Below, in pieces: positions 9,469 through 18,341 of a DNA stretch of 64,000 nt. Source of the DNA: CAUZWH01 sp965247665. GTDB taxonomy: Bacteria > Pseudomonadota > Alphaproteobacteria > SHVV01. Position 1 is the stretch's first letter, and every line of letters starts with the position of its first letter. A program made the translations under genes and the position numbers. The notes beneath the pieces were generated by a model. The model had not been told where the DNA came from. It saw only the letters and a list, made by a program, of their open reading frames with translations, and did no database searches. Where the stretch lies: the NCBI GenBank assembly GCA_965247665.1, contig CBDFHH010000001.1, forward strand, positions 124,001 through 188,000, given 5' to 3'.

Positions 9469-10986
9469 ATGTCGATCAAAGCCCCAACGCCGAAGCAGAT
9501 TCGCACCGTCGCCGACGATCTCGGCCTGTCGCTTAGCGCCGCCGACGTCGCCGAGTTCGGCGCCATGATGACGACGACCCTCGGCAACTACTACGCGCCG
9601 CTCGACCGGCTGCCCGACAATCTGCCTGAGGTCGCCTATCCCCGCACGCCCGGCCACCGCCCCGGCGCGGACGAAGACCCGCTGCACGCCTGGTATGTCA
9701 AGACCTCGATCAAGGGCGCGGAGTCCGGCAAGCTCGCCGACAAGCGGGTTGTGCTCAAGGACAATGTCTGCCTCGCCGGCGTTCCGATGATGAACGGCGC
9801 CTCGACGCTCGAGGGTTATGTGCCCGACGTCGACGCTACGATCGTTACCCGCATCCTCGATGCCGGCGGCGAGATCGTCGGCAAGGCCCACTGCGAGTAT
9901 TTCTGTTTTTCCGGCGGCAGCCACACCAACGCCACCGGTGCCACCCACAACCCGCACAAGCGCGGCTATTCGGCCGGCGGCTCGTCGTCGGGCTGCGCGG
10001 CGCTGGTCGGCGCCGGCGAGGTCGAGATGGCGATCGGCGGCGACCAAGGCGGTTCGATCCGTGCGCCTTCCTCGTTTTGCGGCGTCTACGGCATGAAGGC
10101 GACGCACGGGCTGGTGCCCTACACCGGGGTGATGCCGATCGAGCTGACGCTGGATCACGTCGGGCCGATGACCACCACCGTCGCCGACAACGCTTTGCTG
10201 CTGGAAGTAATCGCCGGACTCGACGGACTCGACCCGCGCCAATATTCGCCCCAGCCGGCGGCCTACACCGAGGCGCTCGGGCGGGACGTTAAAGGGCTCA
10301 AGATCGGCGTGGTTAAGGAGGCGTTCGGCTGGGGTCATTCCGAGGTCGATGTCGACGCCGGGGTGCGCGCCGCCGCTGATCGCCTCGCCGGCCTCGGCGC
10401 CGCGGTCGCCGACGTCTCGATCCCCATGCACGCCATCGGCATGAACATCTGGCTGCCGATGGGGGTGGAGGGCGCCACCGAGCTGATGATGAAGGGCAAC
10501 GGCTTCGGCACCAACTGGCGCGGGCTCTACGTCACCAGCCTGCTCGACGCTCACAGCGCTTGGCGCGCCAATGCCAACTCGCTGTCCGAGATCCTTAAGC
10601 TCGGCCTGTTGCTCGGGCAGTACATGCACCGCTACTACCACGGTCACTACTACGCCAAGGCGCAAAATCTCAGCCGCCGCCTGCGCGCCGAATACGACGC
10701 CGCGCTGGCCGACCACGATCTACTGCTGATGCCGACCTGCCCGATCAAGCCGCCCGAGTTGCCGCCGCCCGACGCCGACCGCGCCGCTTCGATGTCGCCG
10801 GGATTCGCGCCGATCACCAACACCGCACCGTTCGATGCCACCGGCCATCCGGCGATGAGCGTGCCTTGCGGGATGTCGGACGGGCTGCCGATCGGCATGA
10901 TGCTGATCGCCGAGCACTGGAACGAGAGCGCGATCTACCGCGCCGCCTACGCCTTCGAGCAGTCCGGCGACTGGAAGACGTTCTAG
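9469..10986 (+). CDS. Amidase (amidase signature family)
   Basis: A 505-residue amidase-signature hydrolase that splits a carboxamide to acid and ammonia. The Ser-cisSer-Lys triad is visible: K97 in VVLKDNV, the cis-Ser within SAGGSSSG (168-175), and the nucleophile S196 in GDQGGSIRAP. The ATG at 9469 has GGGAGGA five bases upstream. The N-terminal 70 residues (PKQIRTVADDLGL and the following helix) resemble the extra alpha-helical domain of the nitrile-pathway amidases. It starts the plus-strand set facing hyuA and is probably part of the same amide/ureide catabolism. It is not GatA: there is no gatB/gatC nearby and the N-terminus differs. Confidence 0.9.
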   Translation: MSIKAPTPKQIRTVADDLGLSLSAADVAEFGAMMTTTLGNYYAPLDRLPDNLPEVAYPRTPGHRPGADEDPLHAWYVKTSIKGAESGKLADKRVVLKDNVCLAGVPMMNGASTLEGYVPDVDATIVTRILDAGGEIVGKAHCEYFCFSGGSHTNATGATHNPHKRGYSAGGSSSGCAALVGAGEVEMAIGGDQGGSIRAPSSFCGVYGMKATHGLVPYTGVMPIELTLDHVGPMTTTVADNALLLEVIAGLDGLDPRQYSPQPAAYTEALGRDVKGLKIGVVKEAFGWGHSEVDVDAGVRAAADRLAGLGAAVADVSIPMHAIGMNIWLPMGVEGATELMMKGNGFGTNWRGLYVTSLLDAHSAWRANANSLSEILKLGLLLGQYMHRYYHGHYYAKAQNLSRRLRAEYDAALADHDLLLMPTCPIKPPELPPPDADRAASMSPGFAPITNTAPFDATGHPAMSVPCGMSDGLPIGMMLIAEHWNESAIYRAAYAFEQSGDWKTF

Positions 10987-11113
10987 CGCGGCACCTTATG
11001 GGCGCCCCCCAACGTTTTCGGGTGGGCACGAACGGCGCGACGACCGCAACGCATGCCATGTCTCTTGCAGACGGCATTGGGGCGGGTAGGGTGTCGGGGT
11101 TGCAGGAGCTCCG

Positions 11114-12046
11114 ATGAAAGCCATCCAGTACAGCGACTACGGCGACGCCGAGATCCTCGATCTGGTCGACATGCCCGACCCCGAGCCCGGCCCGGGACAG
11201 GTGCTGGTCGAGATCCACGCCGCCAGCGTCAACCCGGTCGATTGGAAGATCCGCTCCGGCCTGCTGCGCCGGTTCTTCGAAGTCGAATTTCCGGTCATCC
11301 CCGGCCGCGACGGCGCCGGGGTCGTGGCGGCCGTAGCCAATGATGCGGCCGATGTCGCGGTCGGCGACGAGGTCTGTTTCATTGCCCGCCATATGGGCCA
11401 GGGGAGCTACGCCGAGAAGATTGTCCTCGATGCCGAAAGCGTCGTATCCAAACCGGCCAACGTCTCGTTCGCCGAAGCGGCCGCGTTTCCACTGGCCGGC
11501 ATGACCGCATGGGCGGCGCTGGTCGATACCGCGCCCGTCGAGCCCGGCATGAAGGTGCTGATTCACGGCGGCAGCGGCGGCGTCGGTGGTATTGCCATCC
11601 AGCTCGCGCGTCATCGCGGCGCCGGTGAAATCACCGCCACCTGCAGTGCCGCCAACGCCGACCAGGTCATCGCGCTCGGAGCCGACCGCGCCATCGCTTA
11701 CGACCAGCAGGACTTCGCCGCCGCGATCGACGACCAAGATTTGGTGTTCGACACCTGTGGGGGTGAGGTGCACCGCAAGTCGTACGAAGTGCTGAGGAAG
11801 GGCGGCACGCTGGTGTGGATCACCGCCCAGCCGATCGAGGATCTCTCCGAGCGTTACCGCGTCGCGACCGTACAAGCCCATGTTGGGCCCGACCCGGAGG
11901 GCTTTCGCCGGCTTGCCGGGCTGATCGCCGACGGCGCGGTCAAGCCGCAGGTCGGCCGGGTCATGGTGCTGGCCGACGCGGTCCAGGCCCACCGCATCAG
12001 TGAAACGGGCCACATGCGCGGCAAGATCGTGCTGAGGGTCAGATGA
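11114..12046 (+). CDS. Zinc-independent medium-chain dehydrogenase/reductase (quinone oxidoreductase-like)
   Basis: A 310-residue NADPH-dependent oxidoreductase of the medium-chain (MDR) superfamily. The N-terminal GroES-like fold is recognisable from EIHAASVNPVDWKIRSG and PGRDGAGVV. The nucleotide site is the HGGSGGVGGIA stretch. No catalytic- or structural-zinc Cys cluster is present, placing it with quinone oxidoreductase/enone reductase types. It lies between the amidase and the deaminase on the same strand with a 127-bp gap. It may reduce an enone or quinone intermediate; the substrate is unknown. Confidence 0.82.
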   Translation: MKAIQYSDYGDAEILDLVDMPDPEPGPGQVLVEIHAASVNPVDWKIRSGLLRRFFEVEFPVIPGRDGAGVVAAVANDAADVAVGDEVCFIARHMGQGSYAEKIVLDAESVVSKPANVSFAEAAAFPLAGMTAWAALVDTAPVEPGMKVLIHGGSGGVGGIAIQLARHRGAGEITATCSAANADQVIALGADRAIAYDQQDFAAAIDDQDLVFDTCGGEVHRKSYEVLRKGGTLVWITAQPIEDLSERYRVATVQAHVGPDPEGFRRLAGLIADGAVKPQVGRVMVLADAVQAHRISETGHMRGKIVLRVR

Positions 12047-12496
12047 CGGGAATCGCCTATCCGAAGGCCGGGATCAGGAGCCGGCCGGCCGTAGGGGCGG
12101 GCGACGCCAAGGCGGCGCGGTATAGTTGATTCCTGATCCCCGACGCCTGATCCCGGATCCCCGTCACGATAGGAGATTGGCGTTCGACCGTCGTTCGCAT
12201 CGCCCTGCCGTTTCGGGTGGTCGGGCCGGCGATCTCGCACTCGGCCCGTGGTCCGGGAATTTGCTCGGCAACCCGGCGCTATGGTTGTTCGACGCCGCGC
12301 TTGATCTCGTCCGGCGGGCCGTTCCCCACCGGTTGGGCGGTGCGGTCGCGGTGATCCCGATCTGGACGGCGCCGGCGATCGCACGCCCTGCACGCGGGAG
12401 ACCAACTCGGGTATCGGATGTAGGGTATCGGGGATGAGCTTTAACCGATTTCCGGACTATGATTTCTGATTCCTGATTCCCAATCACCGATCGCCG
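12047..12496. other. Intergenic region with short direct repeats
   Basis: A 450-bp gap with no convincing gene. Near-identical short repeats occur at both ends (TTGATTCCTGATCCCCGA around 12126-12143 and CTGATTCCTGATTCCCAA around 12466-12483), with further TGATCCC copies between. This may be a small repeated element or simple-sequence expansion. A 103-codon open frame starting at 12126 is rich in Arg/Pro and has no ribosome site, so I do not call it. Confidence 0.3.
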
Positions 12497-13528
12497 ATGC
12501 TTGACCTCAGACAATTCATTGCCGGGCTCCCCAAGGCGGAGCTGCACATGCATATCGAAGGAAGTCTCGAACCGGAAATGATGTTCGCGCTGGCCGCGAA
12601 GAACGGCGTCGAGCTCCCCTACGTCTCCATCGAGGAAACCCGCGCCGCCTACGACTTCAACAACCTGCAGGAATTCCTCGACCTCTACTTCCAGGGGATG
12701 TCGGTGCTGCAGACGGAGCAGGATTTCTATGACCTCACCCGCGCCTATTTCGAGCGCGCCGCCGCCGACAATGTGCGCCATGCCGAGATCTTCTTCGACC
12801 CGCAGGGCCACACCACCCGCGGCGTACCTTTCGCCACGGTGATCGACGGTATCGAGCGCGGCCGCGAAAGCGCGGCTGCCGAGCTCGACGTCACCTCGGA
12901 GCTGATCCTCTGCTTCTGGCGCCACCTCTCGGCCGAAGAAGCCGACGCGACCTTGCGCGAAGCGGAGCCATATCGCGACCGGATCGTCGGCATCGGCCTC
13001 GACGCCGCCGAGATCGGCCATCCACCGAGCAAGTTTGCCGACGTTTACGACCGCGCCCGCGGCATCGGCTTCAAATCGCTCTGCCATGCCGGCGAGGAGG
13101 GCCCGGCGGCCTATGTGCGCGAGGCTCTCGACGTGCTCAAGGTCGACCGCATCGACCACGGCAACGCCTCGCTCGAGGATGATGATCTCGTGCGCCGCCT
13201 TGCCGACGAGGGCAAGGTGCTGACGGTATGCCCGATCTCCAACGTCAAGCTGGCCGGGGTCGACGTGATGATCAATCACCCGCTGAAGACCATGCTCGAC
13301 GCCGGGCTCGCCGTCACCGTCAATTCCGACGATCCCGCTTACTTCGGCGGCTACATCAACGACAACTACATTGCCGTCGCGCAAGCGCTCGAGCTCACAC
13401 GCGACGAACTCGTGCGCATCGCGCGCACGTCGTTCACCGGCTCTTTCCTCGACGACGACGCCAAGGTCAAACACCTCGCCGAATTCGACGCTTATGTCGC
13501 GCGATTTGATAACCATCGCTCGCGCTGA
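12497..13528 (+). CDS. Adenine deaminase (adenosine deaminase superfamily, type 2)
   Basis: A 343-residue zinc deaminase. Metal and catalytic residues are in place: H17 and H19 (ELHMHIEGSLEP), H197 and E200 (CHAGEE), H221 (DHGNAS), and D278/D279 (NSDDPAYFGG). The LPKAELHMHIEG start, LYFQGMSVL, and SDDPAYFGGY are typical of the bacterial/fungal adenine deaminase branch (adenine to hypoxanthine plus ammonia). True adenosine deaminases read differently at these sites. It follows the amidase and reductase genes, consistent with nitrogen scavenging from purines. A related N6-modified adenine deaminase activity cannot be excluded. Confidence 0.88.
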   Translation: MLDLRQFIAGLPKAELHMHIEGSLEPEMMFALAAKNGVELPYVSIEETRAAYDFNNLQEFLDLYFQGMSVLQTEQDFYDLTRAYFERAAADNVRHAEIFFDPQGHTTRGVPFATVIDGIERGRESAAAELDVTSELILCFWRHLSAEEADATLREAEPYRDRIVGIGLDAAEIGHPPSKFADVYDRARGIGFKSLCHAGEEGPAAYVREALDVLKVDRIDHGNASLEDDDLVRRLADEGKVLTVCPISNVKLAGVDVMINHPLKTMLDAGLAVTVNSDDPAYFGGYINDNYIAVAQALELTRDELVRIARTSFTGSFLDDDAKVKHLAEFDAYVARFDNHRSR

Positions 13529-13881
13529 TCAACCGCGTGCTTGGGATAGATTAGGCAAAGAAATCTCCTGAAACCTACGGATGTAGAATCCGGGTTTGGC
13601 TGTCAGCCGCCTCAGCCTTTTGTTGCAGATGAGGGCTGAATACCCGCACGCGTCCACGGCCGGCATGAGCGCGCTCTTGCGCGGTCACCGGGGGGATGAA
13701 AAATTCGGTCGGTCAACGTCGCGACCGCCTCGCGCGGTCGACCGCCGGTAACGCTCGTCCGAGGCCTGTCCGGGGAGCGGACAAATCGCGAAACCAGGAT
13801 GGAGCATCCCGGCATCCAAGGAATTCGTCCCGGCATGCGTCGAATGGTTTGACGTGATGCGCGGGCGAATAATGATTTCGG
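13529..13881. other. Intergenic region upstream of ECF sigma factor
   Basis: A 353-bp gap between the deaminase and the sigma factor. It should contain the sigma gene promoter. GGAATT at 13820 followed by CGTC at 13839 is reminiscent of an ECF-type promoter, but the 13-bp spacing is shorter than usual, so this is only a weak candidate. Nothing else recognisable is seen. Confidence 0.3.
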
Positions 13882-14430
13882 ATGGTTGAACACGAGGACG
13901 CGACGCTTGTCGGCCGGGCTTGCGGGGGAGATCGGGCAGCGTTCACCACCCTCGTCGAGCGCCACTACGAGCGGATCTACCGGGTCGGTGCCCGCGTGCT
14001 CGGCGATGCCGCGGAAGCGGAAGACCTGGCGCAGGATGTCTGTATCGGATTGGCCGCCAAGCTTCCGTCCTATCGCGGCGAAAGCCTGTTTACCACCTGG
14101 CTCTACCGGGTCGTCGTCAATGCGGCGCGCGATGCCGGGCGGCGCGGCGAGGCTCGGCGGCGGAAGGAACGGGAATTCGCCGAGGTCGATGCTCTCGTGC
14201 GCGCCGGAAATGCCGCACGCGACAGCGAGGTCGCTTGGTTGCGGCAGATGCTGAGCGGCCTAAGCGACGATCTGAAGATGACCGCAGTCCTCGTGCTCCA
14301 GGAGGGGTTGCGGCACGCCGAAGCCGGCGAAGTTCTCGGGGTGAGCGAAGCGACCGTGTCGTGGCGGATGCACGAACTGCGTAAGCGTTTGCGAGCGTTG
14401 GCGGCGGACGATGAGGAGACGGTCTCGTGA
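13882..14430 (+). CDS. RNA polymerase ECF sigma factor
   Basis: A 182-residue group 4 sigma factor with only regions 2 and 4. Region 2 includes FTTLVERHYERIYRVGARVLG and EAEDLAQDVCIGL (core-binding and -10 recognition). Region 4 contains the helix-turn-helix RHAEAGEVLGVSEATVSWRM. The ATG at 13882 is in GGATGG context. Its stop codon overlaps the GTG start of the von Willebrand protein (GTGA), so the two are co-translated. No ordinary zinc anti-sigma gene follows. The downstream protein has a short cytosolic N-terminus and one membrane helix, so it may itself act as the anti-sigma factor (inference). Confidence 0.9.
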   Translation: MVEHEDATLVGRACGGDRAAFTTLVERHYERIYRVGARVLGDAAEAEDLAQDVCIGLAAKLPSYRGESLFTTWLYRVVVNAARDAGRRGEARRRKEREFAEVDALVRAGNAARDSEVAWLRQMLSGLSDDLKMTAVLVLQEGLRHAEAGEVLGVSEATVSWRMHELRKRLRALAADDEETVS

Positions 14431-16445
14431 ATGACGATCTGGAGAAACTGGCAAGAGCATTGCGCGCCACCGCCCCGCTTCCATCGGACGAGGCGCGGGC
14501 GCGGGCGGTGGCGGAGGCGGCAACCGCCTTCGATCGTCACCATCAAGGAATCCGGGACGAGGCGCGTCAGAGAGGACAGGTGCCGAATGTCGGCACGTCC
14601 TGGCTGCGGAGATTCACCATGCCCGTTTTACGTCCCTATCATCTTGTGCTCGCCGGCGGCGCGAGCCTCGCCTTGCTCGCAGGCGTCATCGTCCATCTGA
14701 TTCCCTCGGCTCCCCCGGACGATCTTGGCACGGTGTCCGCGTCCCTCACGGACCGCGGCGAATCGGACGCCGTCCATGACGCCATAGCGCCCGTCGCGCC
14801 GGCGCCCGCGCCAAAGATTCTTGCACTTGAGTCGAGAGGGGCTCCGGAATCTTCCGGCGCGATGTCAGCGGCCATCGTGGCGAGTCCAGCGGCTGACGCG
14901 AGTAATCGTGCCGCGGCGACCGAACCACAATTTGAATTTTACAAGGCGCCGCAGGGGTCAGCTAAGCTCGCCCGCGAGTCAAGCGGGACGCCGCCCTACT
15001 ACCGCGATCAGGGTCGCGATCGCTTCACCGACGTCGACCCCAACCCCGTGAAAGTGGCCGCCGAGGAGCCGGTGTCGACCCTCTCGATCGACGTCGACAC
15101 GGCGTCCTACAGCTTCATGCGCGCCTCGCTCCTTAGCGGCGTATTGCCGCAGCAAGACGCGGTGCGTGTCGAGGAACTGGTCAACTATTTCCCCTATGAC
15201 TACCCGGCGCCCGAAAGCCGTGAAGCGCCCTTCGCGGCCCATGTCTCCCTGATGCCGACGCCGTGGAACGACGCGACCCGGCTGATGCATATCGGCGTCA
15301 AGGGCTACGAGCTCGACCGCACGGCAGCGCCGCGTGCCAACCTGGTGTTCCTGATCGACACCTCGGGTTCCATGGACGCGCCCAACAAGCTGCCGTTGCT
15401 GATCAACTCGTTCAAGCTGCTGCTGGGCGCGCTGGCGCCGGAGGACACGGTGGCGATCGTCACCTATGCGGGCTCCGCCGGCACGGTGCTCGAGCCGACC
15501 AGGGTGACCGAGAAGGCCGCGATCGTGGCCAGCCTCGAGCGGCTCGAATCGGGCGGATCGACCGCCGGCGGCGAGGGGATCCGCCAAGCCTATCTGCTGG
15601 CCGAGCAGCACTTCGTGGACGGCGGGATCAACCGGGTGATCCTCGCCACCGACGGAGATTTCAACGTCGGCATCACCGACGGGGAAGAGCTGGAGAGCTT
15701 TATCGCGCGCAAGCGCGCGAGCGGGGTGTTTCTCTCGGTTCTCGGCTTCGGCATGGGCAACTACAACGATGCACTGATGCAGCGCCTCGCCCAGAACGGC
15801 AACGGCAACGCCGCCTACATCGACAGCCTGTTGGAGGCGCGCAAGGTGCTGGTCGAGGAAGCGACCTCGACGCTTTTCCCCATCGCCAAGGACGTCAAGA
15901 TCCAGGTGGAGTTCAATCCGGACCTGGTGAGCGAGTATCGGCTGATCGGCTACGAGACCCGGCTGCTCGCGCGCGAGGATTTCAGCAACGACAAGGTCGA
16001 TGCCGGCGAGATCGGCGCCGGCCACACGGTGACCGCGATATACGAGGTGACGCCGGCGGGCTCGGGCGCCGAGCGCATCGCGCCGCTTCGCTATCGGCGC
16101 GGCGGAACGAGGCCGAGCGCTGAATTCGAGGGTGAGTATGCGTTTCTGAAGATTCGCTACAAGCTGCCCGACGCCGAAACCAGCACCCTGATCACGCGGC
16201 CGGTGACCCAAGCGGATGCTTTCGAGAGCGTGGGCGCGGCCTCGCAGGAGGCGCGTTTCGCCGCGGCCGTCGCCGCGTTCGGCCAGCTCCTGCGCGGCGG
16301 CCGCTACACCGGCGACTACGGCTATGACGACGTGATCGCGCTTGCCCAGGGCGCCAGGGGCGAGGACCCGTTCGGCTATCGGGCCGAACTCATCGGCCTC
16401 GTCCGCCTGGCCCAATCCGCCGCCGCCATGGAAACATTGCGATAG
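14427..16445 (+). CDS. Membrane-anchored von Willebrand factor A protein (YfbK-like, DUF3520 C-terminus)
   Basis: A 672-residue protein with an N-terminal cytosolic stretch of about 70 residues. One membrane helix follows (LVLAGGASLALLAGVIVHLI). Then come a low-complexity periplasmic linker, the vWF-associated N-terminal segment with the SIDVDTASYSF motif, and a vWA domain with MIDAS DTSGS near residue 310. The C-terminal region is of the YfbK/DUF3520 type. Its GTG start overlaps the sigma factor stop. The family function is unknown; surface or envelope stress roles are suggested. The cytosolic N-terminus (EKLARALRATAPLPSDEAR) is the size of an anti-sigma domain, so it may hold the ECF sigma at the membrane. 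That is inference from gene order and topology. Confidence 0.82.
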   Translation: MNDDLEKLARALRATAPLPSDEARARAVAEAATAFDRHHQGIRDEARQRGQVPNVGTSWLRRFTMPVLRPYHLVLAGGASLALLAGVIVHLIPSAPPDDLGTVSASLTDRGESDAVHDAIAPVAPAPAPKILALESRGAPESSGAMSAAIVASPAADASNRAAATEPQFEFYKAPQGSAKLARESSGTPPYYRDQGRDRFTDVDPNPVKVAAEEPVSTLSIDVDTASYSFMRASLLSGVLPQQDAVRVEELVNYFPYDYPAPESREAPFAAHVSLMPTPWNDATRLMHIGVKGYELDRTAAPRANLVFLIDTSGSMDAPNKLPLLINSFKLLLGALAPEDTVAIVTYAGSAGTVLEPTRVTEKAAIVASLERLESGGSTAGGEGIRQAYLLAEQHFVDGGINRVILATDGDFNVGITDGEELESFIARKRASGVFLSVLGFGMGNYNDALMQRLAQNGNGNAAYIDSLLEARKVLVEEATSTLFPIAKDVKIQVEFNPDLVSEYRLIGYETRLLAREDFSNDKVDAGEIGAGHTVTAIYEVTPAGSGAERIAPLRYRRGGTRPSAEFEGEYAFLKIRYKLPDAETSTLITRPVTQADAFESVGAASQEARFAAAVAAFGQLLRGGRYTGDYGYDDVIALAQGARGEDPFGYRAELIGLVRLAQSAAAMETLR

Positions 16446-16917
16446 TGATGAGACGAGCACCTGCCGCCTCGTGACATGCGGCGCTGCCGACGTTCTACCG
16501 ATCTCCAGAACCCGCTCTTCATCCTGACACGCGCCAATCCGGTCGGGCTGGTCCGAGCGGCAATGCTCGAAGAGCAAGCGCAAACTATCCACGGCAACGG
16601 GGCGGCGGTGACGGTTGATTACCCACTCCGTACCGTCATGTCTCGATTATGAATCCAGAGTACAGACCTCAACCAACACATAAATTCTCGTTGACGAAGA
16701 TACTATGAACCCTCCCTTCACGATCGGTTAGAAAAACGAGCTGCCAGGACTTTCGTTTTGTATCCGCTATCTCTATCAGGTGGGCGGAACACCGTCGTTA
16801 ACGTAGTAGCCGGAATATGGTCCAATCGAAACGAATATCAGCCGCAAGACCGTCGAGGGTTGGTCAAGGCGGACTGGCCTGCCTTCGCACGAGCCCGCGC
16901 GGCTCCAGACCGCGCCG
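16446..16917. other. Convergent intergenic region, no gene seen
   Basis: A 472-bp gap between the von Willebrand gene (rightward) and the ABC ATPase (leftward), so it separates two 3' ends. Its middle (16620-16800) is less GC-rich than the surroundings. I see no credible gene or strong terminator hairpin. Confidence 0.35.
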
Positions 16918-17613
16918 TTACGCGCGCATGCCGACGAATTCGTCGATGATCGCTGGGTCGCTCAACGCGTCGGGCGCCAGCTCGCGAACGATGGCCCCCT
17001 TTTGAATGATCAGCACGCGATCGGCCAAGCTGGCGACAAAATCGAGATTTTGCTCGACGATCACCAGCGTCAGGCCACGGCTGGTCCTCAATTCGCCGAG
17101 AATGTCTTCCAGTTGATCGATGATCGAGGGCTGGATGCCTTCGGTCGGCTCGTCGAGCAGGATCACTTTCGGCTCGCCGCACAAACAGCGCGCGATCGCC
17201 AGGATCTGTTGCTCGCCACCGGATAGCGCACCGCCGGGGCGATCGAGCAGCGGTTTGAGCCGCGGCAGGTTTTCGAGGACCGCGTCGACCATGTCGTCGC
17301 TGGTGTTGGCCGCGCCCATGCGTAGATTGTCGAGGGTTGAAAGTTGCGGAAAGATCTCGCGCCCTTGCGGCACATAGCCGATGCCGCGCCGCGCGCGACC
17401 GTGTGGTGACTCGCGGGTGATATCGGCACCTTGATAGCGCACGTGGCCCGCCGTTGCCGGAATGAAGCCCATCAGGGTGCGCATCAGCGTCGTCTTGCCC
17501 ATGCCATTGTGGCCGAGGATGCCGATCACTTCGGCATCGGCCACATCAAAGCTGACCCCATTGAGGATCGGAATGCGGCCGTAGGCGGCGCGGATGTCGG
17601 AAACCTCGAGCAT
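16918..17613 (-). CDS. ABC transporter ATP-binding protein, LivF/UrtE type
   Basis: A 231-residue ATPase of the branched-chain amino acid/urea importer class. Walker A is GHNGMGKTT, the signature is LSGGEQQILAIARC, Walker B is VILLDEPTEGIQPS, and the H-loop His is replaced by Gln in VIVEQNLD, as is normal in LivF/UrtE. It is the last gene of a five-gene leftward operon and lies two bases after the LivG-type ATPase. Together the pair should power the LivH/LivM-type permeases just upstream. Confidence 0.9.
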   Translation of the reverse strand: MLEVSDIRAAYGRIPILNGVSFDVADAEVIGILGHNGMGKTTLMRTLMGFIPATAGHVRYQGADITRESPHGRARRGIGYVPQGREIFPQLSTLDNLRMGAANTSDDMVDAVLENLPRLKPLLDRPGGALSGGEQQILAIARCLCGEPKVILLDEPTEGIQPSIIDQLEDILGELRTSRGLTLVIVEQNLDFVASLADRVLIIQKGAIVRELAPDALSDPAIIDEFVGMRA

Positions 17614-17615
17614 CG

Positions 17616-18341
17616 CTAATTCGCCCGGTCTGCCTGCTTACCCAAATACACATCGCGGACCGCGGGGTTGCGCATGATGGCGTCGACCGGGTCTTCGGCC
17701 AGGATCTTGCCCTGGTGGAACACCGTGACCGTTTCGGCGATCATGCGAATGAACTGCATATCGTGCTCGACGACGATGATCGAGTAGGTCCGGTTGATAT
17801 CCCTGATCAGCGCCGCGGTGCTTTCGACCTCGTCGAGCGTCATACCCGCGGTCGGTTCATCGAGCAGCACCAGCACCGGGTCCTGCGCCAGCACAACCGC
17901 GAGTTCGACCCACTGACGTTGGCCGTGCGCGAGGTGGCCGACCAGTTGCTCGGCCTGATCTGCGAGGCGAATCTGTTCGATCAAATCGTCGACCACCTCG
18001 ATCGCGTCGCGCTTGGAACGCGTGCGCCACGCCGACAGCATGATGTTCTCGCGCAAGCTCAGTCCGTCATACACACTCGGCACCTGGGTCTTGATGCCGA
18101 TACCGGCGCGGGCGATCTCGTGCGGCTCGGCGCCGGTGATGTCGCGGCCTTGGAACAACACGCGCCCGCCCGATGGTTTGAGCTGGCCGCACAGTATCTT
18201 GAAGAACGTACTCTTGCCGGCGCCATTGGGCCCGATCAAACACCGCAACTCGCCTTCGTTGAGCGAGAAGTCGACCTCGTCAACCGCGGCGACGCCGCCG
18301 AAGCGCTTGCTCAGATCGTTGGTTTCGAGGATCTCGTTCAT
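17616..18341 (-). CDS. ABC transporter ATP-binding protein, LivG/UrtD type
   Basis: A 241-residue ATPase with Walker A GPNGAGKST and Walker B VLLDEPTAGM. The signature reads LAHGQRQWVELAVVL rather than LSGGQ. A xHGQxQW signature is the hallmark of UrtD/amide-transporter ATPases and supports a urea or short-chain amide substrate over leucine. The H-loop is VVEHDMQF. The ATG at 18341 overlaps the permease stop (ATGA). It is the fourth gene of the operon. Confidence 0.9.
   Translation of the reverse strand: MNEILETNDLSKRFGGVAAVDEVDFSLNEGELRCLIGPNGAGKSTFFKILCGQLKPSGGRVLFQGRDITGAEPHEIARAGIGIKTQVPSVYDGLSLRENIMLSAWRTRSKRDAIEVVDDLIEQIRLADQAEQLVGHLAHGQRQWVELAVVLAQDPVLVLLDEPTAGMTLDEVESTAALIRDINRTYSIIVVEHDMQFIRMIAETVTVFHQGKILAEDPVDAIMRNPAVRDVYLGKQADRAN

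Noticed and set aside
12126..12437. 103-codon plus-strand gene
   Set aside because: No ribosome site, Arg/Pro-rich composition and internal repeats; looks non-coding.
14979..16592. 537-codon minus-strand frame opposite the von Willebrand gene
   Set aside because: Antisense shadow rich in Arg/Gly/Val with no ribosome site; the plus-strand protein has clear domains.
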